A stretch of DNA of 64,000 nucleotides, from NCBI RefSeq assembly GCF_000284295.1, contig NC_017093.1, positions 5,084,001 to 5,148,000 of the forward strand. The letters run 5' to 3'. Below are positions 41,510-50,062 of this stretch, piece after piece (the stretch's first letter is position 1; each line of letters begins with the position of its first letter). This DNA is from Actinoplanes missouriensis 431. Lineage in GTDB: Bacteria; Actinomycetota; Actinomycetes; Mycobacteriales; Micromonosporaceae. The position numbers and the translations under genes were made by a program. Under the pieces are notes generated by a model. That model did not search any database, was not told the origin of the DNA, and was given only the letters and a program-made list of their open reading frames with translations.

Positions 41510-42249
41510 TCTTCGCGCGGCAATCGCAGCGCATACCCCACCCCGCGAACCGTGTGGATCAGCGGCGGATCCGTCCGATCGATCTTCCGCCGCAGGTAGT
41601 ACACGTACGACTCCACGATCCGCCCGTCGCCACCGAAGTCGTACTTCCACACCCGGTCCAGGATCTGCGCCTTGCTCACCACCCGCCCCGCGTTCGTCAT
41701 CAGGTAGCGGAGCAGGTTGAACTCGGTCGGGGACAGTTCGATCAGCCGGCCGGCCCGCCGCACCTCGTGGGCGTGCTCGTCCAGCTCCAGGTCCGCGTAG
41801 CGCAGCACCCCCGTCTCCGGGGCCGGCTCGTCCGGCTGGCTGCGCCGCAGGATCGCGCGTATCCGTAGCACGACCTCCTCGAGGCTGAACGGCTTGGTCA
41901 CGTAGTCGTCGGCGCCGGCCGAGAGACCGACGATCCGGTCCTCGACGGCGTCACGCGCGGTGAGGAACAGGACGGGCACCCGGTGGCCTGCGGCACGCAG
42001 CCGGCGGGCCACCTCGAACCCGTCCACGTCCGGGAGCATCACGTCCAGGACGATCAGGTCCGGTTCGAACTCCTGCACCGCGACCAGGGCGCCGTGCCCG
42101 GATTCGGCGACCCGGACGTCGAAGGCGACGAGCCGGAGCGTCGCGCTGAGCAGCGCGGAGATGTTCGGCTCGTCGTCGACGACGAGGACGCGGGCGGGGC
42201 GCGCCCCGGGGTCACTGACGGTCACGGCTGCACGGGTTTCGGAAAGCAC
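41506..42249 (-). CDS. OmpR-family response regulator
   Basis: 247 residues with GTG start. The receiver has the acidic pair in VLVVDDEPNISALL and the phospho-Asp in LIVLDVMLPDVDGFEVARRL, plus the conserved Lys in DDYVTKPFSLEEVVLRIRA. The C-terminal winged helix includes LSPTEFNLLRYLMTNAGRVV and VESYVYYLRRKID. It is paired with the histidine kinase by a 4-base overlap. Starts 41 bases after the second adaptor's stop. Confidence 0.9.
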   Translation of the reverse strand: MLSETRAAVTVSDPGARPARVLVVDDEPNISALLSATLRLVAFDVRVAESGHGALVAVQEFEPDLIVLDVMLPDVDGFEVARRLRAAGHRVPVLFLTARDAVEDRIVGLSAGADDYVTKPFSLEEVVLRIRAILRRSQPDEPAPETGVLRYADLELDEHAHEVRRAGRLIELSPTEFNLLRYLMTNAGRVVSKAQILDRVWKYDFGGDGRIVESYVYYLRRKIDRTDPPLIHTVRGVGYALRLPREE

Positions 42250-42290
42250 CGCGCAGGTTTAGCAACCGAGTCTTTGAGCCGGCTATGAAC

Positions 42291-43616
42291 TCACCATGAT
42301 GTGGCGACGACCTCGCCCTCGGCCACGCCGGAGGTGATCTCGGTGTACTGATCGCCGCGCAGTCCGAGCCTCACCTGACGCGGCGAGCCGCCGAGCAGCA
42401 CGGTCCCGGTGGAGCCGCTGACGTCGTGGACGGCGGTGCTGGGCACCCGTACCACGTCCTTCTTGCTCCCGGTCGTCACCTTCACGCTCGCGCTCTGCCC
42501 GACGAGCAGCTCCTCCGGCGCGTCGTCGAAGGAGAGCACCACCCCGAACCTGGTCAGCGTGCCGTCGCTGGTGCCGACCGGGTCGACCTGCACAATCGTG
42601 GCGTCGAACGTCTCCCCCGCCCGGTCGGCGAGCGTGATCACGGCTTTCTGCCGCACCTCGAGGTGATCGGCATCGGCCTCCGGGAAGTCCGCGCTGATCT
42701 GCATGTCGTACACGTCGGCCAGGGTGATGAACGCCGACCCGGACGTGACCTGGCTGCCCACCTTGCCGCCGACCGTGAGGATCTTGCCGGCGATCGGCGC
42801 GGTGATGGTCGCCCCGTCGAGGGCCTCCTCCGCCTCCGCCAGGGTCACCTCGGCCTTGGTGACCCGCTGCTGCGCGCTCAGGATCGCGTCGGCCCCGCTG
42901 CCGCTCCCACCCTGCTGCCCGCCGCCGCTGCTCCCACTGCCACTTCCGCTGCCACTTCCGCTTCCCGTTCCGGTTCCGCTGCCGCAGCTCCCGCCGGTGG
43001 TCCCGGCGCCGCCTCCGGGGACCTTCGTGGTGGGAGACGCCGCCGCTTTCGAGGTACGGCCGGACGCCGCCGACGCCGAAGCCGACGCCGTCACCGAGCC
43101 TGAGGGGGACGCCGTCTCCGTGGCAGAAGGACTGGCCGTCACCGTGGGGGAGGCCGCCGGGCTGGTCGTGTACGCCGCGGCGACGTCGCACCCGGTCGTC
43201 GCCGCGGTGGTCGCGCTCGCCGACGCCGCGTTCTCCTCCGCCTCGTCGAGGTTGTCCCGCGCCTCGTCGAGAGCCTCGGAAGCGTCGCTGACCGCCTCGG
43301 CCGCGTCCGTGTCGTCGACCGTCGCGAGCACCTGACCCGCGGTGACCGTCGTGCCGGCCCGTACCTTCACGGTCTCCACCGTGCCGTCGACCGAGAACGA
43401 CAGGCTGCGCGTCTGCGCGGCCTGCAGCGTGCCGGTGGTGGCGACCTCGGTGGTCACCGCGCCCTTGTCGGCGGTGGCCGTCTCGGCCGCCTTCGTCGCG
43501 GAGTTCGCGGCGCCCGCCGTCAGCGCACGCACCACGCCGAAGGCGATCAGCGCGAGCACGACGGCCGCCACGAGGAGCCAGATCAGACGCCGGCGACCGG
43601 CCAGTGCAACACCCAT
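42291..43616 (-). CDS. second MacA/HlyD-type adaptor with Ser/Gly-rich insert
   Basis: 441 residues. An N-terminal anchor (RLIWLLVAAVVLALIAFGVV) is followed by barrel-sandwich halves (FSVDGTVETVKVRAGTTVT and ATITAPIAGKILTVGGKVG). The helical hairpin between them is interrupted by a long low-complexity insert of Ser/Ala/Pro and Gly/Ser repeats, with two Cys (GCDVAAAY; GGSCGSG). It lacks the Gly-rich tail of the downstream adaptor. No ribosome site stands out before the ATG. It may serve the same ABC pair as an alternative adaptor. Confidence 0.82.
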   Translation of the reverse strand: MGVALAGRRRLIWLLVAAVVLALIAFGVVRALTAGAANSATKAAETATADKGAVTTEVATTGTLQAAQTRSLSFSVDGTVETVKVRAGTTVTAGQVLATVDDTDAAEAVSDASEALDEARDNLDEAEENAASASATTAATTGCDVAAAYTTSPAASPTVTASPSATETASPSGSVTASASASAASGRTSKAAASPTTKVPGGGAGTTGGSCGSGTGTGSGSGSGSGSGSSGGGQQGGSGSGADAILSAQQRVTKAEVTLAEAEEALDGATITAPIAGKILTVGGKVGSQVTSGSAFITLADVYDMQISADFPEADADHLEVRQKAVITLADRAGETFDATIVQVDPVGTSDGTLTRFGVVLSFDDAPEELLVGQSASVKVTTGSKKDVVRVPSTAVHDVSGSTGTVLLGGSPRQVRLGLRGDQYTEITSGVAEGEVVATSW

Positions 43617-43789
43617 GGCCGAGGAGTCTGGCGAGCCGTCCTCGCCGCGGGCTCGGTCCTGCCTCGGAGTTCGCTAGGAGCGCCCCGCACCGCTCTTACG
43701 CAATTCCTAGGGTCGTCCGATGTCGCACACAGGTGCACGGGCTTTCCTCTGATCCGACACTCCCCCGCCTCTTCCCTCAGGAGATCAAC

Positions 43790-44440
43790 GTGCCGGTAGT
43801 CAGTTCGAAGACGCGCCGCCGCGCGGGCGCTCTGCTCGTGGCATCCGCGGCCGTGCTGTTCACGGCGGCCTGCGGCGGCGGATCGGACGACAGCAGCACC
43901 GCGAGCGACGGCAGCGCGCAGAGCGGCGGTGGCAACGCGGCGTTCGCCGCGTACATCAGCTGCCTGAAGGAGAACGGCGTGACCATCACGATGCCGTCCG
44001 GCGGTCCCGGCGGCGGGGGCAACGGCGGCACCCGCCCCTCCGGCGCGCCCGACGGGGTGCGCCCCTCGGGCGCGCCCGGCGGTGACGGCCAGCCCGGCGC
44101 CATGCCGTCCGGAGCGCCCCGCCCGTCCGGCAGCGCCGGCCAGCGCGGTGGCGGCGGCTTCCCCGGCGGCGGTGGCATGTTCCAGCAGCCCGCCGGCGTC
44201 GACGACGCGACCTGGGAGAAAGCGCAGAGCGCGTGCGCCTCGGTGCGCCCGAGCATGGGCGCAGGCCGGGGCAACGGCGGCGGCAGCAACGCGGGCGGCG
44301 GGGCGGACGCGGCCTACACCAACTGCCTGACGGAGAACGGCGTGACGGACACCGCGAACCTCGACGACTCGGACGCCACCACGAAGAAGGCCGTCGAGAC
44401 CTGCTCGGTGCTCAAGCCCACGGCGGCCGCCACGTCGTGA
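43790..44440 (+). CDS. Gly/Pro-rich lipoprotein with duplicated Cys motif
   Basis: 216 residues from the GTG at 43790, which has AGGAGA 6 bases upstream. A lipoprotein signal peptide ends in LFTAAC at about residue 26. The mature part holds two related motifs, AAYISCLKENGVTITMP and AAYTNCLTENGVTDT, separated by a Gly/Ser/Pro stretch with GGGGFPGGGGMFQQP, and an intervening EKAQSACASVRP. The repeated Cys motifs may form disulfides outside the cell. Divergent from the second adaptor, it likely belongs to the exporter system. I recognise the pattern from genes beside MacAB systems but know no function. Confidence 0.7.
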   Translation: MPVVSSKTRRRAGALLVASAAVLFTAACGGGSDDSSTASDGSAQSGGGNAAFAAYISCLKENGVTITMPSGGPGGGGNGGTRPSGAPDGVRPSGAPGGDGQPGAMPSGAPRPSGSAGQRGGGGFPGGGGMFQQPAGVDDATWEKAQSACASVRPSMGAGRGNGGGSNAGGGADAAYTNCLTENGVTDTANLDDSDATTKKAVETCSVLKPTAAATS

Positions 44441-44499
44441 CGGTCATCCGTGCCGGCCGCCGCACTGCCCCCCGTCATGGCGGCGCCGACACGGGCGTG

Positions 44500-44529
44500 T
44501 GGGCCGGCGGTCAGCTGACCGCCGGCCCA
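44500..44529. terminator. bidirectional terminator between lipoprotein and cutinase genes
   Basis: A 30-base perfect palindrome (half-site TGGGCCGGCGGTCAG) between two convergent genes. There is no T-run on either side, so the hairpin alone is the evidence. Confidence 0.65.
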
Positions 44530-44546
44530 TCACTGTCCGCGAGGGA

Positions 44547-45428
44547 TCAGCTCAGCGGGCAGGTGCTGCGGTAGTCCGAGATCGACAGGCTGCTCGGTCC
44601 GGGACAGATGAACTGGTCGTACCGGGTGTCGTTGTCGACGAATCGCTTCAGCCAGGAGACCATCTGCACGCCGGTCCAGGTGTCGGTGGTCTGCGGGAAG
44701 AAGTGGCTCGCGTTGTTCAGCTCCAGGTACGACTTCTCCGCCGACGCCGGGATGCTGTTGTAGAACGGGATCGAGTGCGAGGCGACCGGCGCGATCGCGT
44801 CCGACTCACCACCGATGATCAGCGTCGGGACCCGCAGCTCGGACCAGGTCTTGTCGGTGTTCCACGGCGCGAGCGGCACCGCGGCCTGCAGCGACGGCCG
44901 GTCGCTCGCCGCCTCCAGGCTGCCGCCGCCGCCCATCGAGTGCCCGGCAACGGCGAGCCGGCTCGCGTCGATCCGGGTGCGGACCGAGCTGCGCTGGGTC
45001 AGGTAGTCCAGCGCGGCCAGGAGCTGGCTGCCCCGCGAGGCCGGCTGGTCCGCGGTGGTGTTCGTCTCGATGCCGATCACCACGAAGCCGTGCGAGGCCA
45101 GGCGCGGGCCGAGCCAGGAGATGCTCGACCAGTACGCGGTGAAGCCCGGCGAGATGGCGATCGCGCCGAACGTGCCGGAGCTGGTCGAGGTCGGGTAGTA
45201 GATCTCGCCGCCGCCGAATCCGGTGACCGCGAGCCGGGAGACCGAGGTCTGCGAGACCGCGAACGGGCCGCGCGAGGCCTGCAGCGCGCTGAGCGTCGGC
45301 GCCGGGCCACGCTCGTAGGGATTGTCGGCGGCCTGTGCCGCGGTGGCGCCCAGACCGGCGGTCAGTGCGAGGGCAGCGGCCGCGGTGAGCAGGAAGCGGC
45401 GTGCCCGGGAGGGAGCGGTTGACGTCAC
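44547..45428 (-). CDS. secreted cutinase / polyester hydrolase (PETase-like)
   Basis: 293 residues, GTG start 7 bases after AGGAGA. A Tat-like signal peptide (PSRARRFLLTAAAALALTAG to AQA, about residue 33) precedes NPYERGPAPTLSALQASRGP, the classic start of Thermobifida-type cutinases. Catalytic residues: Ser164 in VAGHSMGGGGSLEAA, Asp210 in IGGESDAIAPVAS, His242 in LNNASHFFPQ. The Trp of VPLAPWNTDKTWSELRVP and the C-terminal disulfide pair (QFICPGPS; YRSTCPLS) also match polyethylene-terephthalate hydrolases. Natural role is probably cutin or polyester cleavage outside the cell. Activity on PET is inferred from family resemblance only. Confidence 0.9.
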   Translation of the reverse strand: MTSTAPSRARRFLLTAAAALALTAGLGATAAQAADNPYERGPAPTLSALQASRGPFAVSQTSVSRLAVTGFGGGEIYYPTSTSSGTFGAIAISPGFTAYWSSISWLGPRLASHGFVVIGIETNTTADQPASRGSQLLAALDYLTQRSSVRTRIDASRLAVAGHSMGGGGSLEAASDRPSLQAAVPLAPWNTDKTWSELRVPTLIIGGESDAIAPVASHSIPFYNSIPASAEKSYLELNNASHFFPQTTDTWTGVQMVSWLKRFVDNDTRYDQFICPGPSSLSISDYRSTCPLS

Positions 45429-45615
45429 GTCGATTCTCCTTTGAAGGGGGATCGGATCCGCGGGGGATCGGATCGACGAGCGTCAGTCTCAGCGGGTCAC
45501 GGCGGGCCTCGCATCGGCGAAATCACCAGCGTTGTCATCAGTTGGCAATCTGGAGGAAATTTCATAAACCGAAACGCCCCTTTTCAACCGGCGCTCGACG
45601 GGGAAAACTCGCCGC

Positions 45616-48345
45616 ATGTTTGATGCACCGTCAGTGCAGAAACTTCCGCCGGCCGACCGGGCCGCTCTTCTCCGGCTCCTCGGCGACGCGGAGGCCGGCC
45701 GCAGCAGCGCGCTCGCCGTCCTGGGCCTGCCCGGCGCGGGCCGCACCACCCTGAGCCGGATCGCCGGCGCCACCGGAGGATGGACGGTCCTGTCCGCGAT
45801 CGGTCACGCCGACGAGACCGGCGTGCCGTGCGCGGGACTGCACAGCCTGCTCACCGGCATGGAGGACGTGATCGCCGAGCTGGAGCCCGCGCCGCGTGCG
45901 GTGTTGCGGCGCGGGCTGAGCGGCACGTCACCGCAGGCGGAGCGCCTCGCGCTCGGTCTCGGCCTGCAGACCCTGGTGGGTACGCTCGCCGCCCGCCGCC
46001 CGGTCCTCTGCGTCATCGACGACGCCCACCTGTTCGACGAGTCCTCCTGGCAGGCCGTCCGGTTCGCCGCTCGCCGGACGACCCGGTTCGCGCTGCTGGC
46101 CACCCTGCCGGCCGGCGCCGATCCGGGTGGGCTGCCGGTGCACCACCTCCACCCGCTCCCCGCCGACCAGGCCCGCGAGCTGCTCGCCCGGCACGCGCCG
46201 GACCTGGCCCGCGAGGTCGCCGACGCGGTCCTCGAGCGGGCCGGCGGCAACCCGGCGGCGCTGATCGACCTGGCGGGGGCGCTCACACCCGCGCAGCGGC
46301 GCGGTTATGCCCCGCTGCCGATCGGCCTGCCGCCGGAGAGCCCCCTGCGCGAGCGTTTCCGCGCCGAGTTGGAGGCGCTCCCGCGGCCCACCCGCGAGCT
46401 GCTCCTGCTGGCGGCGGCCCCGCCGTTCGCGGCCCTGCCCGACATCCTCGCCGCGGCCACCCTCCGGCCCGGCGGCCCGCACCCGGACATCTCGGGCGAG
46501 CGGGACGAACTGCTCGCGGACTTCGCGGCGGCGGAGCGGGCCGGGCTGGTCACCATCGACGGCATCGCCGTGTGCTTCGCGTCGCCCCTGGTGCGCGGTT
46601 GCGCGTACACGGAGAATCCGGCAAGCCGCAGGCGCGCCGCCCACGCCGCGCTCGCCCGGGTCCTCGCCGGACGCGGAGACGTGCTCGCGGCGCTGCTGCA
46701 CCGCGCCGCCGCCACCATCGGCCCCGACCCGGCGCTCGCCGCCGAGCTGATCCGCGCCGCCCGCAGCGCCGAACCGGGCGCCGCCGCCGAGGCCCGCCGC
46801 TACGCCGCCGACCTCTCCGCGAACCCGGCCGACCAGGGCGCGGTGCTCGTCGACGCGGCCCGGTCGGCGTGGCTGGCCGGCCGCCCGCACGACGCCGGCC
46901 TGCTGATCCGCCGGGTCCCGCCGGCGGCCGGCCAGGCCCGGGTCCGCGCCCGCGGGCTGACCGCCGAGATGGGTCTGCCCGACGGCCGTCCCGGCGCCCG
47001 CGAACTGCTCCTCGACGTGGCGGCCGAACTCGCCGGCACCGACACGGCCACCGCCCTGGACGCCCTCGCGCTCGCCGGTGAGGCCGCCGCCCGTCCCGGT
47101 GAGCAGCGCCGATACGCCGGGCTGGCACACCGGGTGGTGTCCTGCCGGCGCGGTGACGAGCCGCCGGCCGTCACCCTCGCGTTCCACCACGTGGCGGGTC
47201 TCGCCGGGATGGCCGACGGCGACGAGCCCACCGCGTTCCTCCGGTTCCGGCAGGCCCTCGACATCGCCGACCGGGTGGCCGACCCGCGGTCGCTGCTGCG
47301 CGCGGCCACCGCCGGCGTGCTGGTCGGCGACTCCCGCCGCGCCGCCGCGCTCGCCGGCCGCGCCGCGGTGCTGGCCCGTGAGTCGGGCGCGACGGTTCTG
47401 GTGCCGCAGGCCCTGGAGATGGCCGCCACGGCCGGGCTGGCCGCCGGTGAGTACGCGGCCGCGAACACCGCCGCCCTCGACGGCGCCGCCCTGGCCCGCG
47501 CCACCGGGCAGCCGGTCCTCGCCGCCGTGCACAGCGCCGTGCTCGCCGTCCTGGCCGCCCTGGTCGGCGACCGGCCCACCGCCCTGTCCCGGATCGAGGC
47601 GGCCGGCTCCGGACCGTCCCGCGCGCTCTGCGAATGGGCCCTGGCCCTGCTCGACCTGGTCGACGGGCGGGCGCAGGCGGCGGCCGAGCGGCTGGCCCGG
47701 GTGGTGACCGCGCCGCCCGGGTACGGCTCGGCGATGCTGCAGGTGGCGGTCGTCCCGCACCTGCTGGAGGCCGCGGGTCAGGCCGCGCTGCACGACGCGC
47801 TGGGCCTGGACGCGGTGGCGACCGGTTTCGACAGCTGGGCCGGCCGCACCGGGCAGCCGGCCTGGCTGGCGCTGCGGGACCGCTGCCGGGCGCTGCGGGC
47901 CACCGACGCGGAGGCCGCCGAGAGCCACTTCGCGCAGGCGCTGCGGCACACCGGCGAGGCGGGGTTCCCGCGGGCGCACACCGAGCTGCTCTACGGCCGG
48001 TTGCTGCGGCGCCGGCGGCGGCACGTGGAAGCGCGGACCCACCTGCGCCGGGCCACCGAGACGTTCCGGTTGCTGGACGCGGAGCCGTGGGCCGCGCAGA
48101 GCACCCGGGAACTGCGCGCCGCCGGGGAACGGGTCGATCCGCGGGCCTCCGCGCTGGACGGCCTGGAGCTGACCGCGCAGCAGGAGAGGATCGCGGTGCT
48201 GGTCGCCGGTGGCGCGACCAACCGCGAGGTGGCGCAGGAGCTGCACCTGAGCCCGCGCACCGTGGACCACCACCTGCGCAACGTCTTCGCCCGGCTGGGC
48301 GTGCGCTCACGCACCGAGATGGCCCGCATGCTCAGCGGCGGCTGA
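45616..48345 (+). CDS. LuxR-family regulator with N-terminal ATPase (LAL), second copy
   Basis: 909 residues. P-loop VLGLPGAGRTTLSRIAG has Arg43 where Lys is usual; Walker B is VLCVIDDAHLFDES. The C-terminal helix-turn-helix is ELTAQQERIAVLVAGGATNR then EVAQELHLSPRTVDHHLRNV. The middle is TPR-like. It is divergent from the cutinase gene with a 187-base shared upstream region, so it may control that gene. Confidence 0.88.
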   Translation: MFDAPSVQKLPPADRAALLRLLGDAEAGRSSALAVLGLPGAGRTTLSRIAGATGGWTVLSAIGHADETGVPCAGLHSLLTGMEDVIAELEPAPRAVLRRGLSGTSPQAERLALGLGLQTLVGTLAARRPVLCVIDDAHLFDESSWQAVRFAARRTTRFALLATLPAGADPGGLPVHHLHPLPADQARELLARHAPDLAREVADAVLERAGGNPAALIDLAGALTPAQRRGYAPLPIGLPPESPLRERFRAELEALPRPTRELLLLAAAPPFAALPDILAAATLRPGGPHPDISGERDELLADFAAAERAGLVTIDGIAVCFASPLVRGCAYTENPASRRRAAHAALARVLAGRGDVLAALLHRAAATIGPDPALAAELIRAARSAEPGAAAEARRYAADLSANPADQGAVLVDAARSAWLAGRPHDAGLLIRRVPPAAGQARVRARGLTAEMGLPDGRPGARELLLDVAAELAGTDTATALDALALAGEAAARPGEQRRYAGLAHRVVSCRRGDEPPAVTLAFHHVAGLAGMADGDEPTAFLRFRQALDIADRVADPRSLLRAATAGVLVGDSRRAAALAGRAAVLARESGATVLVPQALEMAATAGLAAGEYAAANTAALDGAALARATGQPVLAAVHSAVLAVLAALVGDRPTALSRIEAAGSGPSRALCEWALALLDLVDGRAQAAAERLARVVTAPPGYGSAMLQVAVVPHLLEAAGQAALHDALGLDAVATGFDSWAGRTGQPAWLALRDRCRALRATDAEAAESHFAQALRHTGEAGFPRAHTELLYGRLLRRRRRHVEARTHLRRATETFRLLDAEPWAAQSTRELRAAGERVDPRASALDGLELTAQQERIAVLVAGGATNREVAQELHLSPRTVDHHLRNVFARLGVRSRTEMARMLSGG

Positions 48346-48350
48346 CGGTC

Positions 48351-48758
48351 TTACAGCGTGACCTCGAGGTTGTCCCAGCGCTCGGACAGCTGGCGGCGCC
48401 GCACCGCGACCAGGTGCCCGGCGAGGATCGCCGGGTGCCCGCCGCGCACGCAGACGTCCGCCCCGGCGGTCAGCACCCCGGAGACCAGCTCGACCGCCGC
48501 CCAGTCGTCGATCAGCGCGACGAGGCGGCTCTCCGCCGGCAGCACCGCCCGGGCCACCTGCACACCGTGCACGGTGGCGCCGCTGAGCACCACCAGCTCC
48601 TCCGGGCGGATGTCGTCGAGCCCGGTCGCCAGCCGCATCGTCCAGCCGGCCGGCAGGTGCTGCGGGAGACTCGCCACCCGGCTCCGCTGCCCCAGGACGG
48701 CGACGACCGGGTGGGGCGCGGGAGCGGGCGCGGAATCTGGGTTCAGCTGCGTGAGCAT
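48351..48758 (-). CDS. receiver-like hypothetical protein
   Basis: 135 residues from the ATG at 48758, which has GAGGGG 9 bases upstream; the nearer upstream ATG directly abuts that site and is less likely. The fold looks like a response-regulator receiver (HPVVAVLGQRSRVASLPQHL, RPEELVVLSGATVHGVQVA, SRLVALIDDWAAVELVSG) but the phospho-Asp is replaced (VVLSGAT) and no output domain is attached. Converges on the LAL gene with a 5-base gap. Function unknown. Confidence 0.55.
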   Translation of the reverse strand: MLTQLNPDSAPAPAPHPVVAVLGQRSRVASLPQHLPAGWTMRLATGLDDIRPEELVVLSGATVHGVQVARAVLPAESRLVALIDDWAAVELVSGVLTAGADVCVRGGHPAILAGHLVAVRRRQLSERWDNLEVTL

Positions 48759-48848
48759 GGTGGTCATCCCCTCATTGGGTCCCTCGTGTAGATCCACGAT
48801 TGGCCCCGAGCCTGTGCGCCACCATGTGCCGTACCTGTGTGTTGGATG

Positions 48849-49415
48849 TCAGGCGTTCCACCGGGCGATGACCGGGTCCACGGCGTGCTCGAAACCGAGC
48901 GCGGACAGCGTCCCGGTGTCCAGTTTCAGCAGGCCACCGGCGCTCGGCGGCAGCCCGACCCAGCGCGCCCCGGTGACCCGCAGGCAGTGCCCGTGCGCGA
49001 CGAGCGCCACATCGCCGTGCCCGGCGAGCTCGCGGGCCTTCGCCAGCACCCGGTCGAGGCGGGCGCCGACCTGTTCCGGGGACTCACCGCCGGGGCAGCC
49101 GTCGGTCCAGAGCGACCAGTCCGGCCGGGTCTCGCGGATCTGCTTGGTGGTGACCCCCTCGTACTCGCCGTAGTTCCACTCGGCGAGATCCTCGGTCACC
49201 TCGGTCACGGTGAGACCGGCGAGCTCGGCGGTGCGCAGCGCTCGCTTGCGCGGACTCGCCAGCACCGCGGCGAACGAACGCCCGGCCAGCCGTTCCGCGA
49301 CCGCGCGGGCCTGCCGTTCCCCCTCCGGGGTCAGTTCCAGATCGGTGTACGAGGTGTGGCGCCCGTTCGCGCTCCACTCCGTCTGCCCGTGCCGTACCAG
49401 CACGATCTCCGCCAT
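48849..49415 (-). CDS. histidine phosphatase family protein
   Basis: 188 residues. The catalytic RHG motif is IVLVRHGQTEWSANGRHTS, and the second catalytic His is in VALVAHGHCLRVTGARWVG. Other family markers: YTDLELTPEGERQA and EWNYGEYEGVTTKQIRE. It belongs to the phosphoglycerate mutase-like superfamily acting as phosphatase; substrate unknown. A GAGGAGG ribosome site sits 6 bases before the ATG at 49415. Confidence 0.88.
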   Translation of the reverse strand: MAEIVLVRHGQTEWSANGRHTSYTDLELTPEGERQARAVAERLAGRSFAAVLASPRKRALRTAELAGLTVTEVTEDLAEWNYGEYEGVTTKQIRETRPDWSLWTDGCPGGESPEQVGARLDRVLAKARELAGHGDVALVAHGHCLRVTGARWVGLPPSAGGLLKLDTGTLSALGFEHAVDPVIARWNA

Positions 49416-49495
49416 GCGGCCCCTCCTCATTCGTCACCTGAGTTCTACCCGGTGAGGGGAGCCGATGATCGACTTCCGGACGTGTTCCTCGTGAC

Positions 49496-49789
49496 TTATG
49501 ACCATGCTCCGGGGCGGTCGTCCCAGCGCAGGATCAGCGGATGGCGTTCCTCGTCGCGGGCCGCCAGGTTCTCCAGGGCGCGCAGGTACTGCCGCTGCGT
49601 GATCTCCCCGCGGACCAGCTGCCCGGCGAGGATCCCTTCGAGCGTGGTCGGCTCGGAGTGCCCGCGCACGGGTGTCACCGGCGCGCGGCCCCGGGCCTTC
49701 TCTCCCGGCTCCCCCTCCTTGGACAACGGCCAGAGGGCGAGCACCGCTGCCAGGATCAGGCCGACCACCGCGACGACGAGAACCATCAT
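49496..49789 (-). CDS. small membrane protein with SHOCT-type C-terminus
   Basis: 97 residues from an ATG pair at 49786-49789. One membrane segment (MVLVVAVVGLILAAVLALW) and a C-terminal SHOCT-like helix pair (TTLEGILAGQLVRGEITQRQ, YLRALENL). SHOCT domains are short oligomerisation modules on many actinomycete membrane proteins. Function unknown. The upstream 49790-50062 holds no other gene and must contain divergent promoters for this gene and the DoxX gene. Confidence 0.7.
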   Translation of the reverse strand: MMVLVVAVVGLILAAVLALWPLSKEGEPGEKARGRAPVTPVRGHSEPTTLEGILAGQLVRGEITQRQYLRALENLAARDEERHPLILRWDDRPGAWS

Positions 49790-50062
49790 CACCACCACCC
49801 CCTGGTTGACATCTTCGCCACAAGTACGGCTGATCAGCAGGCGACCGGGTGAACTTTCCCGTTCACCGGTGCCGTGACCAGGCACGCAGCACCCTGTCCT
49901 CGATCCGACACCGTTCAGATGGCGCGAGAACCACCGTGCAACCCGCGTATCCCGCCCACCACACAGGACTTTCGGCCCGGTACCCGAGGCTCTCCGGCAC
50001 CGGCGTCGCGCCCCGCCGCGGCGAATAGTCATAGGTGAAGACAACGTCTAAGGGAGGACCGG

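Noticed and set aside
45928..48273. 781-codon minus-strand open frame opposite the second LuxR/ATPase gene
   Set aside because: Gly/Arg/Gln-rich shadow with no motif; the plus strand encodes P-loop and helix-turn-helix.
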